A stretch of DNA of 64,000 nt from Telopea speciosissima. Its lineage: Eukaryota; Streptophyta; Magnoliopsida; Proteales; Proteaceae. The notes beneath the pieces were generated by a model. It was not told the DNA's origin. It was given only the letters and a program-made list of their open reading frames with translations, and did not search any database. The translations under genes and the position numbers were made by a program. Shown piece by piece: positions 1-11,110 of this stretch (positions are counted from its first letter, which is position 1; each line of letters begins with the position of its first letter). Where the stretch lies: assembly GCF_018873765.1 (NCBI RefSeq), contig NC_057926.1, positions 53,953,378-54,017,377 on the forward strand, written 5' to 3'.

Positions 1-598
1 TTGGAGTGTTGGGTTGGGTTGGGCCTTCAAGGGAAGACAGGGACGAAAAGGCAGCCTGGACGAGGGCCCAGGGATTTCGTCCTTCTTGGATTTGTTTGGT
101 TTTCCCCCAATAGCGTGGGATTCTTCAATTCTACTGAACAGGTTAATGTCGTGAAAATTTTATTGAATCTCTGTTTGGTAGCAAGGAAAATCAAGGGAAA
201 GGAAATAAAAATTTGCAAATTGTAATCATTAACTCAACATGATTAAACTTCTTGTTATATTTAGTAATGATATTTTTTAGATGTATTTGTTATGCGAATT
301 TTTTTTCTAAAGTATCGGAATTCAATTTTCCTCACAAAGAGGGTTTTTTAAATCTCTCTCGTGATACCATTTTTAAGACTATTGTTAGCGTGGTATGTAG
401 ATTTCTCTCCCAACTAACGTTGTGGGAACCTTCTCCTATTTTCTACTTTACTTTTCAAACCCAAGGGATTTTTTAATGCAAAATACTGTGAAATTTAACA
501 TCCAATTAACATAAAATGATTTAAAGTTAGTGATACAATCATGTGGGATAATGATAATAAAATTTTTCTCCTTTATAACCAAACATAGACTAGAGTAA
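1..598. other. Intergenic, no gene recognised
   Basis: Short open frames exist on both strands but none resembles a known family. The sequence is AT-rich with runs of T. I see no gene, RNA or clear repeat boundary here. Confidence 0.5.
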
Positions 599-903
599 GG
601 TTCTAAATCTCGGTGCCAAGACAAGTTTCGACCAGCCAGAAAATCGAAATTTTCTAGATTAGGTCGAAACCTAGTATTTTCAGGGCAAAACTCAACATGT
701 CATGTGCTGTTAAAATTGGTCGAAATTGTTGAAACTGGTTGACACTTGGTATTTTTTGATCGAAACTAGTTGAAACTACTGAAATGTGCGAAATATAATC
801 AAAACCAATCGAAACTTGAGTTATACAAAATTTCGTCTCGATTTCTTAAAAGACCGAGATATCTCGATTTGAAACCACTGGTTTCAACCGAGTTTTTGAA
901 CCA
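599..903. repeat. MITE-like element with short inverted ends
   Basis: The left end GGTTCTAAATCTCGGT is matched, inverted, by the right end ACCGAGTTTTTGAACC. The interior is a run of degenerate GAAAC/TCGAAA motifs of the kind seen in short non-autonomous plant elements. I could not identify a target-site duplication, so the exact ends are uncertain. Confidence 0.5.
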
Positions 904-1756
904 TCAATAGGGAGAAAGTGATTTACATCAACAACACATGGAGCTAACAATTTGAGAGACTGGAAAAGCACTCTGCACTACCAATATGCTAAGTTCTAAA
1001 TTGTCCTGAACCACATGGGCTTAATAACATGAGGGATCCGATTTGGGCCAAATGGATGGCTGATTAGGCCAAAATTAAGAACGTTGAATGGGTAAAGGAT
1101 CCTTTGTATTGGGCCACACTTTGAATGCAAAATGCTGAAAATTAAGTTCATATTGTAATTTTAATTGACAAACGAATCAGTGTCTTCATTACCACAACAA
1201 CCTTGATCAGTTTGCTTGAAACAATAACTACGATTTTTTAGTTGCTATGTTAATATAAGATGATTCTGGTGTTATATCTGTTATATCTCATGCGAAATGT
1301 ACAAGTAAAGTATCAACACCAAACTCTTCTTCATTGTTCCGTTAAAGAAGAAAAATAAATAAAAAAATCAAACCAAACTCTTGGATTTTTTTGCTAGGTA
1401 TACTAGGCTAATATTGTCTCTTCTTACATGTAGTTTTCTACTGATTCTTTTTTCCAATTATTATGGGTTGTTATGATAGGAGCATTTACTTGATTTCAGC
1501 ACTTCACAACAAAAACTTATTTTGAAATTAGACAAGAATCATAAAATTTGGGAGCATTCGTCTCTTATGACCCCATATCAATCTTATGGGATTGATCCCA
1601 CATTGATTTTATAAAGGATGTGATGAGAGTTGATATGATCTTGTGTGTCCTCGCCCTACAAGTCGTTTTTTAGGGCAAGTTTTCTTGAGTTTTATATCAA
1701 TGGTATCATATCAGTAGTCGACGATCCTCATTTCCAACCCTCACACAGAAGGGATG
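904..1756. other. Intergenic, no gene recognised
   Basis: AT-rich sequence without a convincing coding frame. The stretch at about 1560-1740 has short TTGAT/ATCAAT inverted motifs but no clear element ends. Confidence 0.4.
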
Positions 1757-2003
1757 ACTTATGCTACAGTGAAAACCCTAGAAAAGGGCTACATGTGCCA
1801 GACTGAGATCTTGAAGGACGGCTTGGAACCGATAGAGACCTTAGGGCAGAGTGAAACCTCTTAGAATGGAAATTATAAGTTTGACTGTAGAAACACCAAA
1901 AAGAAAAACACAGAATATAGCCATTTCACCTTCGGCCTTGTCATCAGCAAAATAGCAACCTTTGGTAATCTTTACAAAAACATACCTAGGGCCCAAAAAA
2001 GAT

Positions 2004-2498
2004 TTATGTAAACCTGTAAGACGGACGGCCAAGTGCGTCCCAAGAGACCGGCTGAGTTATGAAGATAGGGGCGTTGTTCCAAACATTTGAGATTTTCACT
2101 TTAGCTGCATGATTAGCCAGGGCATCTGCAGCCGTGTTCGCTTCATGGAAACAATGGGAAATTCGCCACTGTATTGAGTCCAAATAGATTGAGACTGACC
2201 ACCATGTCTGCATGAAATACCAAGGTATCTTGTGAGATCGAATTGATTTAACCACAGCTTCCGAGTCGCTCTCAATCCATTGGTTTGCAATATGTAGATC
2301 CCGTGCCTGTATAACTCCAATAAAGAAAGCAGCCATCTCTGCCATTAAATTCATTCCCACTCCTTGCTAAGATGCAAAGCCTCTGATCATTGAACTAAAA
2401 CAGTCTCTAAAAATTCCGCCTGCTCCTGAGGACCCGGGGTTACCCAATGATGATCCATCAATGTTTAATTTCCACCATCCAAGAGGGGACTGTCTCCA
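2004..2498 (-). pseudogene. LINE RNase H (RVT_3) fragment, copy 1
   Basis: Read on the minus strand, this encodes a typical RVT_3 RNase H-like domain of plant LINE ORF2 proteins. It opens with a WWKLNIDGSS motif, followed by a glycine-rich GNPGSSGAGG stretch, then the MAEMAA helix, IESDSEAVV, and a final HEANTAADALANHA motif. An in-frame TAG (plus-strand 2367-2369) interrupts it before the MAEMAA helix. Upstream (2500-2780) is the degraded C-terminal part of the reverse transcriptase region, with an IWMECNRRR motif. No complete ORF2 is present, so this is a dead fragment rather than an active element. The domain call rests on motif recognition only. Confidence 0.8.
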
Positions 2499-3079
2499 CT
2501 TAACCTCAACAATATTTTAGGCAGGAGGTCTGGATATATCAGGATGCAACTTCCTAGCCAAAATCAGATCATGTACTGATTTGACTATCACCCCACGACC
2601 ACGAGAGCAAACCGCAACATCGCTGAAACATAGCTTTACCACCTACATTGGAGTTTTTCTCATATTTTCATACCTCCGTCTGTTGCACTCCATCCAAATT
2701 TGTTAGAAAGTGGTAATCGGAGCTACCCTCCAAGTAATCAGAACCATTACTTCGTTACCTAGCTTGCATTTTGATAAAAAAAAGACATGACCATAGCTCT
2801 TAACTGTTGTCAATGATGCACCCCTTACCATTACTTATGCTAGAGTGAAAACCCTAGAAAAGGGCTACATGTGCCAGACTGAGATCTTGAAGGACGGCTT
2901 GGAACCGATAGAGACCTTAGGGCGGAGTGAAACCTCTTAGAATGGAAATTATAAGTTTGACTGTAGAAACACCAAAAAGAAAAACACAGAATATAACCAT
3001 TTCACCTTCGGTCTTGTCATCAGCAAAATAGCAACCTCTGGTAATCTTTACAAAAACATACCTAAGGCCCAAAAAAGAT

Positions 3080-3572
3080 TTATGTAAACCTGTAAGACGG
3101 ACGGCCAAGTGCGTCCCAAGAGACCGGCTGAGTTATGAAGATAGGGGCGTTGTTCCAAACATTTGAGATTTTCACTTTAGCTGCATGATTAGCCAGGGCA
3201 TCTGCAGCCGCGTTCACTTCACGGAAACAATGGGAAATTCGCCACTGTATTGAGTCCAAATAGATTGAGACTGACCACCATGTCTGCATGAAATACCAAG
3301 GTATCTTGTGAGATCGAATTGATTTAACCACAGCCTCCGAGTCGCTCTCAATCCATTGGTTTGCAATATGTAGATCCCGTGCCTGTATAACTCCAATAAA
3401 GAAAGCAGCCATCTCTGCCATGAAATTCATTCCCACTCCTTGCTAAGATGCAAAGCTTCTGATCACTGAACTAAAACAGTCTCTAAATTCCGCCTGCTCC
3501 TGAGGACCCGGGGTTACCCAAGGATGATCCATCAATGTTTAATTTCCACCATCCAAGAGGGGACTGTCTCCA
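3080..3572 (-). pseudogene. LINE RNase H (RVT_3) fragment, copy 2
   Basis: This is the second copy of the RNase H-like fragment, carried in the second unit of the tandem duplication. It has the same in-frame TAG (plus-strand 3443-3445) as copy 1, so that stop predates the duplication. It also has a 2-bp deletion relative to copy 1 in the glycine-rich segment, which shifts the frame. A few other substitutions separate the two copies. Confidence 0.8.
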
Positions 3573-3901
3573 CTTAACCTCAACAATATTTTAGGCAGGA
3601 GGTCTGGATATATCAAGATGCAACTTCCTAGCCAAAATCAGATCATGTACTGATTTGACTATCACCCCACGACCACGAGAGCAAACCGCGACATCGCTGA
3701 AACATAGCTTTACCACCTACATTGGAGTTTTTCTCATATTTTCATACCTCCGTCTGTTGCACTCCATCCAAATTTGTTAGCAAGTGGTAATCGGAGCTAC
3801 CCTCCAAGTAATCAGAACCATTACTTCGTTACCTAGCTTGCATTTTGATAAAAAAAAGACATGACCATAGCTCTTAACTGTTGTCAATGATGCACCCCTT
3901 A

Positions 3902-5559
3902 TACATTCATTTGTGTGTTGAAGTGTTGTCCACCAAACTAGCTTAGTAGGATTGGCCACATCATTTGGTTGTGGTTAGGAATTAACCTTAACATTGGATA
4001 AAGTCTTATAGAACATCACAGAATTACTTTAATCCTACAAATTTAGTATCCCTATCGCATTCATTGTCCAGTAGTCTTTTTGATATACATTTTTACCAGT
4101 TGCTTCTCAGGTGAATTGGCACAAGTGCTGCCTCACCATGGACTCGAGTTTTGAGTAGAATGGCTCATGCTGGTATATGCAGTGATCCAAATATGAGTGC
4201 TCTAGTTAGATCTCCACCTTGAAGTATTACCAAGGGTTGGGGGGGGGGGGGAAGGAAATCCTCTCTTCTCTCTTGAATGTGATGGGTCTTTTTATTTTGT
4301 GCAATTCTTGCGAAAGGTTAGGACTCCAAACTCAATCCACCTCAGACTCTGCATAGGCAGGACCAGCATTGGGTAATGGCTCTTATTAGATCTTGAAAGT
4401 TGTTGTTGGGTTTTCCAGTTTATACTTTATAGCCCACCATTTCCTCTTTTTTAAATGCACGCACATAAGTGCATTATAGTGTGGTGGAATTTTTGACAGG
4501 AGCATTGGGTAATGGCCCTTTCCAGTTTATACTTTAGAGCCCACCATTTCCTCTTTTTTGAATGTACGCACATCAGTGCATTAGTGTGGTGGAATTTCTG
4601 ACAACCAAAGGCATATATGTCTTGAAGGCTTTTACATGAGTGCATTAGTTTGATGGAGTTACTGACAACCAAAGGCTCATGTCTTGAAGGCTTTTACATG
4701 CAAAACAATGGTGTTTAGGTTAATACTTTTAGGAAATGCTCATAAACATTAAATTGTCAGTATTTAGAGACTAATCTTTAATGGTGAATGGTATAAACTC
4801 GTTATGTGAGCTTTTGTGGGGTTTGCTTCTTGCAGCTGGTTGTTTCTTTTCTTTTTTCTTTTTTTTTTGGGGGGGTGTGAAATATACTAAGACAAACCAA
4901 TAATGGCAGAGCATCTCTGTTTGCAGGAAACCATGATCATAACAGAAAGTTTAGTCCAGGGGATTCATGTTATCATTTTTAGGTGATTGGGATATGAGGA
5001 GTGATCTCTCTGGACAAAATTGATTGGTTTTCTGAAGACAGATGGTGGGAAATTAACTTCAGTAATATTGGCTTGGAGATCTAACTATGAAAGTCCAATG
5101 CATTGTTGGTTTTGCTAATTCTGTGTTTTTGGATTGTTGTAGTTCCAAAACCCCTGGAATTTATCTGCTTTATCTTCCTAAACTGATCCTATGACCAGTG
5201 GAACTTAAAGAGTTTGAACTGTGAGAATTACTTCATCTGTTTTTTTTTATCCTAGACCTACTGAAGTTTCAACTCCAAGGGTCAGAAGCAACCAAGTGAA
5301 GTATACCTTCTTGTTTGGGCCTTTAATCTTGAATTCCTTTTCTAACACAACTGAGACTGTAATTAATTTCCAGAATCAAATATTGGACTTTCTACATTAC
5401 ATATCTATATTTGAAGTACAAGGAGCTGAGTTCTGTGATGGTATTCTTATTCAGAATCAGATATTAGTTAGACGTCATAGATTACAGATCTATCTATGAA
5501 GTACCAAACCATCCTATAATTTGATTCATTATTTTACTTCAGAAGAACCTGAGAGGAAT
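3902..5559. other. Intergenic with a small tandem array
   Basis: No gene is supported. A tandem array occupies 4360-4700 (listed separately), with a G12 run near 4240 and a T/G-rich tract near 4860. Splice-like TTGCAG strings occur at about 4830 and 4922 without a coding frame that I recognise. Confidence 0.4.
4360..4700. repeat. Degenerate tandem repeats (about 107 and 64 bp)
   Basis: The string TTCCAGTTTATACTTTA followed by AGCCCACCATTTCCTC recurs about 107 bp apart (about 4413 and 4520). Further right, CTGACAACCAAAGGC followed by GTCTTGAAGGCTTTTACATG recurs about 64 bp apart. These are short local duplications with no coding content. Confidence 0.7.
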
Positions 5560-6897
5560 TCATAAATAACCCTTACCATCTGGTAATGAGAAGCTCTTTT
5601 TCTCATCCTGAAACAGTCCTCTCTCCATAATCCAGTCTTCGATCATCGCCTGAGAATTCACTGCCTGATCAGCAGGTACAAGGTGCCCAGCCCCTGAAAC
5701 AACAACTTGACTCAAGCTCCCCCATTTTTGCACGTACCCAGCAAGCTCTTCTTTAACTTTCCAGACCTTCCGCTCTGCCATTAGAAAACTTTCTAGTCCC
5801 TCCCAATTCATCTCTTTCACCCATGCTTCAGTCGAAACCACTCCATCTCTCAAATCAAACTGCCCTTGGTATAGCAATACCTTACTCTTCTTCACCAATT
5901 CCTCCACCATGAACTTTACACTCTTCATCACATCTTCATGCAAAGCATCCCCAACGACATGACTGCATTCCACCCAAACCAACGAATTTTCTACGCCTAA
6001 AGCTTTCTTCACTTGTTCTTTGTTCAGGAAAGCAGTGACAGTTTCTGTTTCATAAGGGGTCTTCCTCCTGAAATCGTAAAGGGTAGCCAACCCAGTCAAA
6101 TTCTGCAACCAATCCAAGATTTTGTTACGTGCATCCGTTGCTTCCTTCCATTTACCCTCTTGGGTCAGCTTCACAGCTTGTGCTTGAATCTCCTCTAGCT
6201 GGGTCCTCTGTTTCTCATTAATCAAGCCCGAGTAATACGCCGATGCAGCATGAGTAGCAACCTGAGTGACTGGGTGAGTCAACCCGTTCCCTATTGCAAC
6301 TCCCCTTAAGTTCAGATCCGAACTCTGTTGCAGTATGTAGTACCCAACAGCAGGAACATATTTTCCTCCATAGCTCTCTCCAGTGATGTAAAGTGGACGA
6401 GATTTGAAAAGTGGGTCTGAGGAGATAAACGATGTGAGGGCAGCGATAAGGTGATTGGCCATGGTTTCTTGGTCTCTTGGGATCTCTGCAGGAGAGGAAG
6501 CAATACTGAAACCAGCTCCAATGGGGTTATCAATAAAAAGAAGGCCAAATTGGCGATTCCAAGCACCTGGGTTAGACTCAAGAACAGGGTCGTTGTTGCC
6601 ATTTTGTTTGGGATTCAAACGCCAAGGGCCGAGCTCAAAGAAGTTTCCGAGAAGGGAAGAGCAGCCGGGGCCGCCTTGGAGCCAAACGAGGAGGGGTGTT
6701 TGAGATAAATTAAAAACGGGTCTTTGAGCTTCATAGAAGGCGAAGTAAATAGCTGAACTGGTTGAAGAATTGATCGGTAAGTAGCCAGATTTCGAGGGGT
6801 GTGATTCTTTGGGGAAGAGAGGAGTTGGATTGGCCAAAGATATGCAGAGAAAGGAGAGGAAAAAGAGTAGCTTGATTAGCTTGGGAATCGAATCCAT
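5560..6897 (-). CDS. SCPL50-like: Serine carboxypeptidase-like protein, SCPL50 type
   Basis: This intronless gene encodes a 445-residue member of the S10 serine carboxypeptidase family, alpha/beta-hydrolases that remove C-terminal residues or, in some plant members, act as acyltransferases. I chose the ATG at 6897 because it starts a clear signal peptide (MDSIPKLIKLLFFLSFLCIS); an upstream in-frame ATG at 6957 would put a charged lysine/arginine-rich leader in front of it. In this numbering the oxyanion-region motif WLQGGPGCSS is at about 72-81, the nucleophile Ser175 is in GESYGG, Asp348 is in QGQFDLRDG, and His405 is in GAGHLVPAD. The full triad is therefore present and the protein is probably active. 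Sequence such as NPGAWNRQFGLLFIDNPIG and the length match the SCPL50/51 clade. Likely destination is the secretory pathway or vacuole. The substrate is unknown. Confidence 0.93.
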   Translation of the reverse strand: MDSIPKLIKLLFFLSFLCISLANPTPLFPKESHPSKSGYLPINSSTSSAIYFAFYEAQRPVFNLSQTPLLVWLQGGPGCSSLLGNFFELGPWRLNPKQNGNNDPVLESNPGAWNRQFGLLFIDNPIGAGFSIASSPAEIPRDQETMANHLIAALTSFISSDPLFKSRPLYITGESYGGKYVPAVGYYILQQSSDLNLRGVAIGNGLTHPVTQVATHAASAYYSGLINEKQRTQLEEIQAQAVKLTQEGKWKEATDARNKILDWLQNLTGLATLYDFRRKTPYETETVTAFLNKEQVKKALGVENSLVWVECSHVVGDALHEDVMKSVKFMVEELVKKSKVLLYQGQFDLRDGVVSTEAWVKEMNWEGLESFLMAERKVWKVKEELAGYVQKWGSLSQVVVSGAGHLVPADQAVNSQAMIEDWIMERGLFQDEKKSFSLPDGKGYL

Positions 6898-7204
6898 TAC
6901 TCTTCTTCTCTCTGCTACCTCTTCTCTGCTCTTTTTTTTTTTTCTGGTTTCCTCCAAGGATCATGCCTCAAAGTATGTCTCTCTTAAATCCAATAAAGTA
7001 TGTCTCTTCATGGATTAGAATCTAAATAAGTATTGGGCACACGAGTCACATTTCCACTGCTCGGAATAAAAACTTTGCCTGACGGAAGAGATGACGCATC
7101 TTTGGCCTTTGGGTATTGAATCTGATGCGACGCTTATCTTCTGTTGTCTTCATGCATGATTAGAGGATAGCTAATTTGGGACGAAATTTTGCTGCACAGT
7201 ACTA

Positions 7205-7355
7205 GTAAGGCTGCCAGTCAAGCAAATGGGATCTTAAAGGGTATTTTAAAAAATACTAACACTTAGGAGGGTATTTATGAACCCAAAGGGTTCCATTTCC
7301 TTGGCTGCTAGCCTTGTAGCAGAACATTCCTGCTATAAGTGTAGCAGCAAATTTT
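7205..7355. repeat. Dispersed MITE-like repeat, copy 1
   Basis: The core GAGGGTATTTATGAACCCAA, flanked by GGCTGCTAGCCTTGT and GTAGCAGCAAATTTTT, recurs at about 56265-56425. In that copy CCTGCTAC...GGCAGCC at the left forms an inverted match to GGCTGC...GTAGCAG at the right, as expected for a short TIR element. Here the left arm is more degraded. Confidence 0.6.
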
Positions 7356-7584
7356 TTTTCGCTAATTTGGTTTATCAGAATCCCTTTTATTTGGAGAGGC
7401 CGGTTGGGATTTGATAAAACATTAGTCAATATATTCATTATAGGAGAAAGCATATTTAGTAGATATCCCCACCCCTGCCTTCCACTAGAAGAGAGTTCTA
7501 AGGCGCCTTTACCCCCCTCAAGATCCCAATTTCACAATCAGCGTATAGTGATCACAGAAAGTTGGAGAGCCTCTACAACTCCTA

Positions 7585-7700
7585 TAGCCGTTTCTCGTAC
7601 GAGAACGTCTGCAAGCATCCAATGGAATTCAAAGGAGGAGTGGATTCCACCTGAATGGCTTGCAGGCGTACGAGAAAATTCTCATACGTGAACCTGAGCC
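7585..7700. repeat. Fold-back element, GAGGAGTGGATTCC family
   Basis: The arms CTCGTACG...CTGCAAGC and GCTTGCAGGCGTACGAG pair as inverted repeats around a GAGGAGTGGATTCC centre. The right end reads ACGTGAACCTGAGCC. The same layout occurs at 42430-42545, and a related piece at about 58960-59050. Confidence 0.65.
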
Positions 7701-7796
7701 AAGTCCAATAGCCCCATGTTTACTTGGGATGTTCTTGAACTTGATGGTTCTGATTCCATTAATGCATGATTTCCCTTTCTATAATAAATAAAAAAA

Positions 7797-7991
7797 GGGA
7801 TAAAGAATGCTAACCGGTAATGCGGTGTGTCATGTACCTATGTCAAACACAGCAGTGCGTGTAATGATCGGTGCACATTGCGCACCCCTAGAAAGGCAGA
7901 AAGGACCAATGGTGCGATGATCATTTGCGCACGGCTGTGTCTAGGTATAGGTACATGCCACACTGTGCGACTGGTTAATGTTCCTTATCCC
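7797..7991. mobile_element. Fold-back MITE of the GGG-end family
   Basis: About 195 bp with long imperfect inverted arms. The left arm begins GGGATAAAGAATGCTAACC and includes TCATGTACCTAT; the inverted right arm begins GGGATAAGGAACATTAACC and includes GCATGTACCTAT. The element would fold into a long hairpin. Flanks are A-rich and give no clean target duplication. Related fold-backs are at 39952, 40751 and 49702. Confidence 0.7.
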
Positions 7992-8248
7992 ATTAAACAA
8001 GAAAAAAGAAAGAAAACGCATGGGACTTGCCTAAAACAAGAAAATGAGATTAGGATATTATAATATTTTTTTTTGGTAAGAAGATTAGGATATTGTGACA
8101 AACTTATAACATTGAGGTTAGATGAGGCTGTTTTTCCACGTCTCACCAAGTCCGGCGCTACACATGTAACCCTAACAGGGTGCTGGACAAAATCCTTTTC
8201 GAGATTTTGGACCGTTCCTTTTAGAGCTCAGGCTCTATTCAAGGAACC

Positions 8249-8432
8249 TGGCATTCCTCCAGCCACGGTGGAAGCTGAAGGATCCAACCCAGCCAAAATA
8301 GGGGGGTTTGTTCATTTCGGGGGGGGGGGGGGGGGGGAGGGGAACACCTGTGAAATAAATGACCCAAACACTTCTGTTTTGGCTGGGCTGGATCCTCTAG
8401 CTCTTGCCACGACTGGAGGAGAGCGGAATTCC
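8249..8432. mobile_element. Fold-back MITE, CCAGCC/GGATCC family
   Basis: The left arm, starting GGCATTCCTCCAGCCAC and running into GGATCCAACCCAGCC, is mirrored by a right arm whose inverse starts GGAATTCCGCTCTCCTCCAG and contains GGATCCAGCCCAGCC. The loop contains a long G run (about 8321-8338). Single-arm relatives lie at 59050-59135 and 59635-59690. Confidence 0.7.
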
Positions 8433-10050
8433 TACTAAGGGGAAGAGATCTAGCACTAAAGGTTCTTATGTCCATCTCTACCATGTTATCGTATTGGGGT
8501 ATCGGCCGATACATATTGGTATTGATCAGATTGGTCGGATCCAATAACGATTAATTGAGTCGATATGGATCAGCCCATGTAATATACATGGGGAGGGGAA
8601 TCTCCCACACGTACTATATCAATTAGTGTGCGGAAACCAGTTTCATTAATAGGTGACTTATTTGGGCTTTGTTATATATAAATGCTATCGTTAAACCTAT
8701 TGATGATCGGAGTAAAGTTTTCCGCTTCTAAACCTCTCGGTTAATTGAATTTCATGTCTCAGATGTAATTGGGAGACGACAACTAATTATTCGAGACCGA
8801 CAAATGGGTTCAACAATAATAGATATTAAATACTATTCTCAACTAAAACAAGTAAAATAGAATATATGTTTTCGTAACTATTACTCAAAAAGCTTCTTCT
8901 GTACTTCCAGAATTTTTTTTCCATTCCATGTAACTCCAAACATGTGTGAATAAGTTTCATCAATAAGATGCTTAGAAGCACAGATCTAAAACACAATATC
9001 GTATCGGTGTATCAGCCATACATATTAGTATCGGTCGGATCCGACAACGATACTTATCAGAGTACAAATGTGAATCTTTTTCAACAAAAAAGAAATAGTT
9101 TGATCCAGAATTGGTAGTGTTATTATTCCTGGATATTTTACCTTATTTAATCTCCAAATGAGGAAAAATTGTCAGGAATAATATAATATAATTAACACTT
9201 TCTCTTCTTGAATCTCCAAATCTTTACCCCAAAAAAGAAATAATCTCCACACACTCATGGGCTGGCCATGGGTATTTTTCCTTATTCGAAAATACTGGTT
9301 TTTAAGCAGAACCCATGGCAGAGAAGGAAGAAACAAAAAAACGAACTTGTGGCTGTACTGTAAAAGGAAAATAAATAAGAGGAGAGAGAGAGTGTGATGA
9401 ACAGACGACTAAGGCAGTGTAACCGTTACCATATGTCAAGTACGAGGACGAGTGGTTTTTAGTTTTGTGGCGTTGGATTCCCTGCAAATCCCTGGGTATA
9501 TGGTAAGGTCAAAGGAGAATTTAATGTTGGTTCGGTCCTCGCGGATTATTTTACAGAGGAGGTGAGGATCACGTTAGACAATAAATTTAGGCTAGAAATG
9601 GAAAATCAGGAAGCTATCTATATAAGTTCTCTCTGGTATAGAATTTGCCATGGAGGAAGATTTCAGATAATCGTTTTTGTTTTTGTTTAGATGATTCAAT
9701 ATGATCGTTGTTGGCTTGAAATTGCTTGGTGTAGTTCGGGTACTTTGAATTTTTCGCATGGTTTTGAAAACCCAGATCATAGATGCGCCGGGACAAAGTA
9801 CCCGACTTCCCCAAGCAAATTCAATCCCTTGGCGAAGAAACTCGGTCTTTGAATTTCTACATTTGAACTGGTTTCCGTGAAATGCCATTCTCCCATGTCC
9901 CCTGCTTCAAGAATTTCTTCTTTGGGTTTGATTGATATGCTATTGCTTCCGTTTGTATTTTGAATTGTTTGGTCCATTAGATACACAAAGAGAAGATTTT
10001 TTTTTTGCTGGCTTACTGAGATTTCTTAGGTTTTAAGTTTATATACTTTT
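8433..10050. other. Intergenic, no gene recognised
   Basis: The stretches at 8480-8570 and 9000-9060 share CGATACATATTGGTATCG-like strings, a low-order repeat also seen near 29340 and 53540. Open frames around 9300-9990 on the minus strand match no family I know. Nothing here supports a gene call. Confidence 0.4.
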
Positions 10051-11110
10051 GATTTCTGTACAAGTTAGGATTATTATAAAAGGATTCTGATTGGGTTAGG
10101 ATAATATTTGTTTTAAGTTTCTTTTTTATTGTAAGAGACTTTGAATACTGTTGTTGGCTTTGTAAATAATTTCAAAATTGTTTGCTGTCATGGTACTGCT
10201 GAAAAAATAAATCTGTGAAATTGATGAGTTATATGTGATCTCAGTTGCATTATCCAGGTTCATCTGTAGGTGTAGGTTGCATAGTTGTCAAGGCAACGCT
10301 GGCGTCCAGGCGCTTTGGTCGCCTAGGCGGGTGCCTGGACGCCTTGTTCGTCTACTTGGTGTCGCCTTGCTTTTTTACCCTCTCCAACGCCTTGGGTCGT
10401 CTAACTGCCGTGACAACTATGGTAGGTTGCTTGGGTGTCCATTTTACATATAGTTTCAGAGTTTTGCTTGTATACTGAGATTATTCTCTTGGTTCTTCTC
10501 TCTGTGCTCTTGATATCTGTAGAAGGTAGGATTGTTGTGAATGAATTCTAACGGGAGGCATTAAGATCAATTTGTTTTGTGTTTGAATGATTTTGCGGAC
10601 TTTGAATTCTAATACTTCTTGTTGGTTTGTTTGTAGAACTTGAGTGTCTGGAAAGCGAAGATTATAAAAGTTGCTGTTGTTATCTACTACTAAAAAGATC
10701 TGTGAAATTGGTGAGTAACATGTGATAGCTATTGCATTCTGCAAGACTATCTATAGGTGGAGTTTGCTTGAGTTCTTTTTGCATAGATCAAATCTTTACA
10801 AGCTTACAAAGATTGTTCTATTTGATCTCTTCTTCCTATGCTTATGATTTCTGTAGAAGGTAGGATTATCATAGCTATATATAATGGGAAAAGAGATGCC
10901 AACTTCCAACTTCTATTTGTTTTTAATTTTTTTTATTCTTTGTCATTTGTGGAAACTTTGAATACTTCTTGTTGGTTTATTTGTAGAACTTAAGTGACCA
11001 GAAAGCAATGATTTTCAATATTGCTATTGTTATGTACTGCTAGGGGAAAAAAAAACACTTAAATTGGATGAGTAAAATGAGATCACCCTTGCATTCCGTA
11101 TAGTTATTTG
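10051..11110. repeat. Three diverged tandem units of about 310-340 bp
   Basis: Anchors recur in order three times. GATTTCTGTA(C/G)AAG.TAGGATT is at about 10051, 10513 and 10847. CTTTGAATACT...TGTTGG is at about 10139, 10600 and 10952. A segment ending GTGAAATTG.TGAGT follows each. The first unit is longer only because a MITE (10280-10421) is inserted in it. No coding content is seen. Confidence 0.75.
10280..10421. mobile_element. hAT-type MITE with 8-bp target duplication
   Basis: The element starts CATAGTTGTCA and ends with the exact inverse TGACAACTATG. It is flanked on both sides by GTAGGTTG (10272-10279 and 10422-10429). A perfect 11-bp TIR with an 8-bp duplication is the hAT signature. 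At 142 bp it has no coding capacity. The GC-rich interior (CGCCTAGGCG-type strings) is typical of a common plant MITE group. Confidence 0.88.

Larger units (their letters stand above)
1757..3901. repeat. 1.07-kb tandem duplication (two units)
   Basis: Unit 1 (about 1757-2827) and unit 2 (about 2833-3901) are nearly identical over their whole length. Matching positions are offset by 1076 bp at the start and 1074 bp after a 2-bp indel (five versus three A's near 2409). Both units carry the same dead LINE RNase H fragment. The few differences point to a recent duplication. Confidence 0.9.

Noticed and set aside
6013-6708. Long open frames on the plus strand across the carboxypeptidase gene
   Set aside because: They lie opposite a gene with a full catalytic triad and show no family resemblance; they reflect its codon composition.
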